From contig NZ_CP099993.1 in assembly GCF_024138125.1 (NCBI RefSeq), forward strand, positions 1,364,001 through 1,428,000: 64,000 bases of DNA, in the 5' to 3' direction. This document shows positions 58,982-64,000 of the stretch, one piece after another. The first letter of the stretch is position 1. Every line of letters starts with the position of its first letter. Below the pieces are notes generated by a model. The model saw only the letters and a program-made list of their open reading frames with translations. It was not told where the DNA came from and searched no databases. Origin of the DNA: Halorussus salilacus (GTDB lineage Archaea > Halobacteriota > Halobacteria > Halobacteriales > Haladaptataceae). The position numbers were made by a program, and so were the translations under genes.

Positions 58982-59335
58982 ATGGAACCGACGGATCGAG
59001 ACGCCGCCTGCTTCGAGGCGGGCATCAAGTTCGGCGCGCTCTACCACCAGTTCGCGGGCACGCCGGTCAGCCCCCGAAACGCTGCGAGCCTCGAAACCGC
59101 GATGGAGGAGGCCATCGAGAACCAGCCGTTCTGCGAGTCCGTGACCGTGGATATCCTGACCGAGGAGCTGGAGGCCGAAATCCAGCAGGGGTACACCGAA
59201 CTCTCGGGCCACCTCATGGAGGTCGAGGTCGTGGTCGAGCGCGACGGCGTCGAGGTCGTCACTCGGATGGAGATGGACGAGGGATACCCGCTGATGCGGG
59301 TCGAATCCGTCCGGGTGGCCGACTCGCGGGAGTAG
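58982..59335 (+). CDS. mptD: Archaeal dihydroneopterin aldolase
   Basis: The 117-residue protein matches archaeal MptD (DUF372): AACFEAGIKFGALYHQFAGTPVSPRNAASLETAMEEAIENQPFCESVTVDIL, with the conserved ALYHQFxGTPVSP block. It cleaves 7,8-dihydroneopterin to a hydroxymethyl-pterin plus glycolaldehyde on the way to folate or methanopterin-type cofactors. The presence of formate-THF ligase in the window fits a folate-using haloarchaeon. Confidence 0.85.
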   Translation: MEPTDRDAACFEAGIKFGALYHQFAGTPVSPRNAASLETAMEEAIENQPFCESVTVDILTEELEAEIQQGYTELSGHLMEVEVVVERDGVEVVTRMEMDEGYPLMRVESVRVADSRE

Positions 59336-59348
59336 TCGGCGGGGCCGA

Positions 59349-59753
59349 TTACGAGGGACTGGGCGTCCGGACCGTCGAGAGGTACGCCGCGAGGTCGGTC
59401 GTCGAGAGCATTCCGACGACGTTGTCCTCGTCGTCGACGACCGGGAGGTGGTGGAAGCCGCGTTCGAGCAACAGGTCGGCCACGTCGCGGATGGACTCGT
59501 TGGCGGTCGTGGTGACCACGTCGGTGGTCATGTACGTCTCGACGGTGGCGTCGGACGCCCACCGCTGTTCGGCCGCGACGTGGACGAAGTCGGTCGCGGT
59601 GAGGATGCCTCGGAGTTGGCCGTCGCCGTCGGTCACGACCACGGAGCCGATGCCCTCGTCGAGCATGGTCTCGGCCGCGACGTGGGCCTGCGTGTCGGGA
59701 CTCACGGTCTCGACGGGCGAGGACATGAGTCGGCCGACGAAGATGTCTTCCAT
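59349..59753 (-). CDS. CBS-domain pair protein
   Basis: The 134-residue protein is a single CBS pair: VGRLMSSPVETVSPDTQAHVAAETMLDEGIGSVVVTDGDGQLRGILTATDFV and VETYMTTDVVTTTANESIRDVADLLLERGFHHLPVVDDEDNVVGMLSTTDLA. Such modules bind adenosyl nucleotides and report energy state. No catalytic domain is fused. It converges with mptD after 13 bases. Confidence 0.9.
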   Translation of the reverse strand: MEDIFVGRLMSSPVETVSPDTQAHVAAETMLDEGIGSVVVTDGDGQLRGILTATDFVHVAAEQRWASDATVETYMTTDVVTTTANESIRDVADLLLERGFHHLPVVDDEDNVVGMLSTTDLAAYLSTVRTPSPS

Positions 59754-59957
59754 GTCCGCTACTTCTCACCGAGCTGTGATAAATGTTGTCGCGTTCCCTC
59801 GGGCGGTTTTTCGGGTGGAGCGGGGTCGGGCGCGAGAGCGGAGGCGGGCGTCCGGGTCGTCGCTTTCGGTTTCGTTCGAGATTCCCGCAGTGCGTCCGGG
59901 GGTTTCACTTCCGGTTTCGGGCGTGGTTTTAAACCCGATGGGGACGAATCCGAAAGT

Positions 59958-60431
59958 ATGAGCCAATCGACACTCGACGAGGACGAGCTGTTCGGCGAGG
60001 CCGCAAACGAGGTCCGCGAGGACGTGGAGGCCAGCCTCGGAGAGGCCGCGGCGGCGCTCCCCGACGCCGACGACATCTGGGACGTGGACGCCGACAACAC
60101 CCTCGGCGCGCTCAACGCGCTCCGGTCGGCGCTCGACACGGGCGACGCCGAGGAGCACCTCCGGGACGCCAAGAAGTGGTACACGATGGGCGAGCGCGCC
60201 GACGCCTTCGAGGACGCCGCCGACCTCGAAGCCGAGATCGAGCGCATCGAGGGAGCCATCGAGGACGTGGCCGACGCCAAGGAGCAGGTGGGCGACCTGA
60301 CGAGCACGATTCCGGGGCTGAAGAACGCGCTGGAGGAGCTTCACGCCGAGGACGAGGACGAGGAGGAAGCGGAAGACGACGAGGACGGCGAGGACGGCGA
60401 GGACGAGGAAGCAGAAGCCGCCGAGGCGTGA
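59958..60431 (+). CDS. Conserved haloarchaeal acidic protein (DUF5790-like)
   Basis: The 157-residue protein (MSQSTLDEDELFGEAANEVR) is helical, with a coiled-coil-like centre (AADLEAEIERIEGAIEDVADAKEQVGDL) and an Asp/Glu tail of about 30 residues. It lacks catalytic motifs. The DUF5790 assignment is from recall of the haloarchaeal family, not a search. Confidence 0.7.
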   Translation: MSQSTLDEDELFGEAANEVREDVEASLGEAAAALPDADDIWDVDADNTLGALNALRSALDTGDAEEHLRDAKKWYTMGERADAFEDAADLEAEIERIEGAIEDVADAKEQVGDLTSTIPGLKNALEELHAEDEDEEEAEDDEDGEDGEDEEAEAAEA

Positions 60432-60547
60432 CGACGACGCTCGGCTGACTCCGTCGGCACCGAAGGCTCTGGCGTGTCGACGATGGAGAACGCCCCTGCA
60501 CGCTCGCTAGAAATCGCTGGAAAAAGCGGTCTGGAAGACAGGTCCTC

Positions 60548-60677
60548 GAAAGCCCCTGCGCGCTCGCGGTCGCTGTGCGGGATATTTCGTCGGCGCTCGC
60601 TTCGCTCGCGCCTCGAAATAATGGCCCGCACAGACGACCACGGCCTCCGGCCGCGAGCGCGCAGGCCCTTTCAGTCC
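60548..60677. repeat. Long stem-loop repeat, copy 5
   Basis: It starts GAAAGCCCCTGCGCGCTCGC and ends GCGAGCGCGCAGGCCCTTTC then AGTCC. Inner arms GGTCGCTGTGCGGG/CCCGCACAGACGAC flank GATATTTCG...CGAAATAAT and a loop with CGCTTCGCTCG. Compared with copy 3, the arm change CTCTGC to CTGTGC is matched by GCAGAG to GCACAG on the other side. It has the same orientation as copies 2 and 3. With the next repeat it fills the 473-base gap; no gene is seen. Confidence 0.75.
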
Positions 60678-60705
60678 GACCGACAGCACTGCGCCGCGAC
60701 CGCGG

Positions 60706-60848
60706 GCCACACCCTCCCCAACCGACTGCGGTCCTCGGTCGGTCGCTCCCTTCGGTCGCGCCTTCCCTGCGGTCCTCGTCCCTCGCGCGCTGATGGCGCG
60801 ACCTCAAACCGCGAGGTCGCGCCGGAAGACAAACCGCGTCTTCCGAGC
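60706..60848 (+). repeat. Second dispersed repeat, copy B
   Basis: It shares with 54599-54733 the ordered blocks CCACACCCTCCCCAACCGAC, CCCTCGCGCGCTGATGGCGC, CCTCAAACC and CGGAAGACAAACCGCGTCTT. It follows the CTTTCAGTCC end of stem-loop copy 5 by about 30 bases. It then runs to within 60 bases of the creatininase-family gene end. Confidence 0.65.
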
Positions 60849-60904
60849 AATCGCGCCGTCGGCGCGATGACGCCAGCGCGCGCCGACGGTGGAAGGCCGG
60901 GACG

Positions 60905-61654
60905 TTACTTGTGCGCCGGACGGCTCACGTCGCGCTCCTCGACCGCGGCGAGGAGCTTCGCGAGCGCCGCGGCCGCGAGTTCGAGCAGTCGCTCGCCGCG
61001 GTCGGCGTCGCCGTCGCCGGGGTCGCCGACCACTCCGTTCCCGGTGAACTCAGCCGAGTCGAACGCGAGGTTGGCGTGGCTGACCCACTCGCCCCACCCG
61101 TTGCTCGCCCCCTCGCGGGCGTCCTCGATTCGGTCCTCCCGGATCAGTTCCGGCGCGATTTCGCGGAGGAGCGCGGTTTCGAGGGGTCCCCCGTGGCCCA
61201 TGTCGTCGCCGTGCTCGCCGACCGCCTCGAACCACGTAAACGGGACGGCGTAGGCGTCGTCCTTCCGGGTGACGGTCCCCGCGACCTCCCGGAGGGCGGC
61301 CACGTTGCCGCCGTGGCCGTTGACGAGGACCACCCGGTCCCAGCCGTGGTGGGCGAGGCTCGCGACCGTCTCGCGGACGTAGCGCCGGAAGGTGTCCTCG
61401 CCGACCCACAGCGTGCCGGTGAACTGGCGGTGCTCCTCGGCGACCCCGACCGGAATCGCGGGCGCGACGACCACCTGGCCGTCGCGGGCGTCCTCGTACG
61501 CCCGCGCGCCAGCCTCCGCGACGGCTTCCGCTGTTCGCACGTCGGTCCCGAGCGGCGCGTGCGGGCCGTGCTGTTCGGTGCTCCCGACCGGGAGGACCGC
61601 GAGGTCGGTCTCCGCGGCGTCGGCGTCGGTCCACGTCGCGTCGAAGAGGTCCAT
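60905..61654 (-). CDS. Creatininase-family amidohydrolase
   Basis: The 249-residue protein has LPVGSTEQHGPHAPLGTDVRTAEAVAE (metal ligands Glu, His, Asp), VVLVNGHGGNVAALREV and GDDMGHGGPLETALL. The family includes creatinine amidohydrolase, MftE and ArfB, the archaeal formamide hydrolase of riboflavin/F420 synthesis. ArfB is a good candidate in an archaeon but cannot be settled by eye. The start at 61654 gives MDLFDATW. Confidence 0.85.
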   Translation of the reverse strand: MDLFDATWTDADAAETDLAVLPVGSTEQHGPHAPLGTDVRTAEAVAEAGARAYEDARDGQVVVAPAIPVGVAEEHRQFTGTLWVGEDTFRRYVRETVASLAHHGWDRVVLVNGHGGNVAALREVAGTVTRKDDAYAVPFTWFEAVGEHGDDMGHGGPLETALLREIAPELIREDRIEDAREGASNGWGEWVSHANLAFDSAEFTGNGVVGDPGDGDADRGERLLELAAAALAKLLAAVEERDVSRPAHK

Positions 61655-61738
61655 ACTCGCCGTGAGGACCGGTTCGGACTTGTAGCCGGGGGATTCGGGG
61701 CCACCGGCCTTATTCGAGTCGGTGGCGTACCCTCGCGC

Positions 61739-62056
61739 ATGAGCGAATCCGGCGACGACAGCCGCGAACTCGGCATCGAATTCGGCGACCTCGAGGACGA
61801 CCTCGAAGGCGAGGACTACCCCGTCTCGGCCGACGAGCTCCTCGACCGCTACGGCGACCGGGAGGTCGGGATGTCCGACGGAACCCAGTCGTTCCGCGAG
61901 GTGCTGGTGACCGGCGGCGACGAGGAGTTCGAGTCGGCCGACGAGGTCAAACAGACCGTCCTCAACCGGGTCGGCGGCGAGGCCGTGGGACGGCAGGGCT
62001 ACTCCGACCGCGGGACGGGGAGCGCCGAGGGCGAGGAGAGCGACGAGTCGTTCTAG
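61739..62056 (+). CDS. Conserved haloarchaeal acidic protein (DUF5789-like)
   Basis: The 105-residue protein (MSESGDDSRELGIEFGDLED) includes EDYPVSADELLDRYGDREVGMSDGTQSFREVL and EVKQTVLNRVGGEAVGRQGYSDRG, the core I recall as DUF5789. The rest is acidic tail. The role is unknown. It precedes the ornithine cyclodeaminase-family gene by 53 bases on the same strand. Confidence 0.75.
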   Translation: MSESGDDSRELGIEFGDLEDDLEGEDYPVSADELLDRYGDREVGMSDGTQSFREVLVTGGDEEFESADEVKQTVLNRVGGEAVGRQGYSDRGTGSAEGEESDESF

Positions 62057-62109
62057 TCGTCCGACGTTCGCGGGACAAACCCTAACGACCTCGGGCGCGA
62101 ACCGCCGGT

Positions 62110-63084
62110 ATGGTTCGCGTCCTCTCGGATTCGGCGGTCGCAGACTGTCTCGCGCTCGACGACCTCCTCCCGGTCGTCCGCGAGGCGTTCGTCAGGCAGG
62201 GCCGGGGGGAGGTCGAACGACCCGACCGGCCGCACTTCCCGGTCGGGGCGGGGCTCGACGGACCCGACCCCGCGGGAACCGGACTCGTAATGGCCGCCTA
62301 CGTCCACGGCGCGGCCCACTACGCGACGAAGCTGGTCGGGGTCCACGAGGGCAACGCCGAGCGCGGTCTGCCGACCGTCAACGCCCAGATCGCGCTGACC
62401 GAGGCCGACACCGGGCTCCCCGCCGCCTACCTGGCGGGCACCCGAATCACCAACGCCCGGACCGGCTGTATCGGCGGGCTGGCGGCGGCCGAACTCGCCG
62501 CCGGTCCCGTGACGCTCGGACTCCTCGGCGCTGGCACGCAGGCGCGCTGGCAGGCCCGCGCCGTCGCGGCCGCGACCGACCTCGACTCGATACGGGTCTT
62601 CTCGCCGAGCGACTCCAAGCGCGAGTGCGCCGCCGACCTCCGGGCGGAGCTGGGAGTCGCCGCAAGCGCGGTCGACTCGCCGGAGGACGCCGTCTCGGGC
62701 GCGAACGTGGTGGTCACCGCGACCACGAGCACCGAACCGGTCTTTCCCGGGTCGGCGCTCGACCCCGGAACGCTCGTCGTGGCGGTCGGGGCCTACACCG
62801 CCGAGATGCGGGAACTCGACCACACCACCTTCGACCGGGCGAGCCGCGTCTTCGCCGACGTGCCCGAGGAGGTCGCCGAAATCGGCGACCTCCTCGGGGC
62901 CGAGGTCGACGCCGACGAACTGGTGTCGCTGTCGAGCGTCTTGGAGGGGGACGCGGGGAGAAGCTCCGCCGAGGAGATTCTGATCGTCGAGAGCGTGGGG
63001 TCGGCGGTGCTGGACGCCGCGGCGGCCGAACACGTCTTCGAGCGAGCAGAGGAACGGGGAATCGGGACCGAGGTGTCGCTGTAG
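62110..63084 (+). CDS. Ornithine cyclodeaminase/mu-crystallin family protein
   Basis: The 324-residue protein has VRVLSDSAVADCLALDDLLPVVREAF, the substrate-site region ATKLVGVHEGNAERGLPTVNAQIALTEADTGLPAAYLAGTRITNARTGCIGG and a Rossmann fold starting LGLLGAGTQARWQARA. Members include ornithine cyclodeaminase and archaeal alanine dehydrogenase, both NAD-dependent. The substrate is unresolved: alanine dehydrogenase, ornithine cyclodeaminase or an imine reductase. Confidence 0.87.
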   Translation: MVRVLSDSAVADCLALDDLLPVVREAFVRQGRGEVERPDRPHFPVGAGLDGPDPAGTGLVMAAYVHGAAHYATKLVGVHEGNAERGLPTVNAQIALTEADTGLPAAYLAGTRITNARTGCIGGLAAAELAAGPVTLGLLGAGTQARWQARAVAAATDLDSIRVFSPSDSKRECAADLRAELGVAASAVDSPEDAVSGANVVVTATTSTEPVFPGSALDPGTLVVAVGAYTAEMRELDHTTFDRASRVFADVPEEVAEIGDLLGAEVDADELVSLSSVLEGDAGRSSAEEILIVESVGSAVLDAAAAEHVFERAEERGIGTEVSL

Positions 63085-63091
63085 TCGGCGG

Positions 63092-64000
63092 TCACTTCCC
63101 CTCGGACGCGCCGGGGTCGGGTTCGGCGGTCGACTCACCGGCCCCTGCCGGTGAGTCGGCCCCCTCGTCGATGACCGTCTCCTTCCACGTCCCGCGGGTG
63201 AACCACGCCACGGCCGCGATAGCGCCGAGAATGTTGCCAAGCGCCATCCCGACCCAGATGCCGGTCGGTCCCCAGTCGGCGACGAACGCCAGATAGAGGA
63301 CCGCGGGGACGCGGCCGATCCACAGCGCGACCATCGAGAACGCCATCGCGGTCTTGGTGTTGCCCGCGCCGCGGTAGGCCCCGAGCATCACCTGCAGGAC
63401 CGCCATGAACCCGAACTCGACCGAGCGGATGCGGAGGTACTCCGCGCCGTGCTCGATGGTCCGAGCGGCGGCGTCGGTCCCCGTCGCCATGAACACCGAG
63501 ACGATGGGTTCGGGGAACAGCGCGGCGACGACCGCGACGCCGACCATCACGCTCGCGCCGACCTTGGTGGCGAGCCACACCGCGCGCTCGGCGCGGTCGG
63601 CCTTGTGCGCGCCGAGGTTCTGTCCGACCATCGTGTTGGTGGCCCGGCCGAGTCCCATCGCGGGCAGGAACACGAGCGACGCGAGCCGGTTCCCGAGTCC
63701 GTACGCCGAGACGACCGGCGGCGCGAACTGGACCACCATCGCGGTCAGGGTTATCATCGCGAGCGCGCTCATCGACTGCTCGATGGTCGAGGGGACGCCG
63801 ATGCGGACGATGTCCCGGATGTACCCGAGGTCGGGGACGAGGTATCCCACCCGCACGTCGGGTCCGGCGCGGGCGACGAACAGGACGTAAAAGCCCAGCA
63901 GGCTGGCGACGCCCCGCGAGAAGATAGTCGCCAGCGCCGCGCCCTCGATGCCCATGTGGGGGAACGGTCCCCAGCCGAAGATGAGGAAGGGGTCGAGCAC
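63092..64000 (-). CDS. MATE-family efflux transporter, 5' partial
   Basis: Only the C-terminal 302 residues are in the window; the start lies beyond 64000. Visible are MATE repeats: IGVPSTIEQSMSALAMITLTAMVVQFAPPVVSAYGLGNRLASLVFLPAMGLGRATNTMVGQNLGAHKADRAE (the conserved Q-N-LG block) and GAGNTKTAMAFSMVALWIGRVPAVLYLAF. It exports cationic compounds with a Na+ or H+ gradient. An acidic cytoplasmic tail ends the protein. It converges with the 62110 gene after 7 bases. Confidence 0.88.
   Translation of the reverse strand: MLDPFLIFGWGPFPHMGIEGAALATIFSRGVASLLGFYVLFVARAGPDVRVGYLVPDLGYIRDIVRIGVPSTIEQSMSALAMITLTAMVVQFAPPVVSAYGLGNRLASLVFLPAMGLGRATNTMVGQNLGAHKADRAERAVWLATKVGASVMVGVAVVAALFPEPIVSVFMATGTDAAARTIEHGAEYLRIRSVEFGFMAVLQVMLGAYRGAGNTKTAMAFSMVALWIGRVPAVLYLAFVADWGPTGIWVGMALGNILGAIAAVAWFTRGTWKETVIDEGADSPAGAGESTAEPDPGASEGK

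Noticed and set aside
60474-61253. 259-codon plus-strand frame over stem-loop copy 5 and the second repeat
   Set aside because: It reads through palindromic repeats and the antisense of the creatininase gene; composition is Arg/Ser-rich without a domain.

Overview
The window is chromosomal DNA from a haloarchaeon (class Halobacteria). The evidence is very high GC in most genes, strongly acidic proteins, twin-arginine lipoprotein signals with LAGC-type lipoboxes, many start codons 25-32 bases after a TATA box (leaderless mRNAs), archaeal marker genes (ribosomal protein eS6, aIF2-beta with a TRAM domain, a two-fold histone, archaeal RNase P RNA, MptD) and many small conserved haloarchaeal families. 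The genus cannot be fixed from the sequence.

Layout. 1-4.2 kb: methyltransferase end, DsrE-like protein, beta-CASP RNase, and an AT-richer ATPase cassette lying between the RNase gene and a truncated second copy of its 5' end. 4.3-9.9 kb: one-carbon block with a formate dehydrogenase-type catalytic subunit, formate-tetrahydrofolate ligase and an aldehyde dehydrogenase. 10-15.1 kb: copper/nitrous-oxide-reductase maturation genes nosD-nosF-nosY, a divergent NosL-like lipoprotein and a SOUL haem protein. 15.2-25.5 kb: eS6, small conserved proteins, a PfkB sugar kinase, BtpA, DHH phosphoesterase, three UspA proteins, GNAT, and two copies of an unrecognised membrane-protein plus small-peptide unit. 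25.6-32.4 kb: complete peptide ABC transporter operon. 32.5-33.6 kb: AT-rich Doc/Fic-like island. 33.7-45.3 kb: dihydroorotase, lipoate-ligase-like protein, membrane proteins, two convergent beta-propeller lipoproteins, nicotinamidase-like and nicotinate phosphoribosyltransferase genes (NAD salvage), AMMECR1. 45.4-49.6 kb: RNase P RNA, a zinc/cadmium-type P-type ATPase and a toxin-antitoxin-like pair. 49.6-52.8 kb: histone deacetylase-fold protein, histone and RPA-like protein. 53.6-55.0 kb: tRNA-Arg followed by a tandem array built on its own 3' end. 55.1-64 kb: DUF309, a probable Azf-type dehydrogenase, phosphoesterase, aIF2-beta, MptD, CBS protein, creatininase-family amidase, ornithine cyclodeaminase family and a MATE exporter cut by the window end.

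The most unusual features are non-coding. First, the tRNA-Arg(GCG) gene is followed by five further copies of its 28-bp 3' end spaced 150-160 bp apart. Each complete unit also holds an inverted copy of the T-arm core and one of a few interchangeable hairpin modules. Second, a family of five dispersed long stem-loop elements shares end motifs and has arms that covary; two of them lie beside a second shared repeat. A third candidate is the duplicated membrane-protein/small-peptide unit near 19-20 kb and 22.5-23 kb. No CRISPR array, transposase or integrase gene was found.
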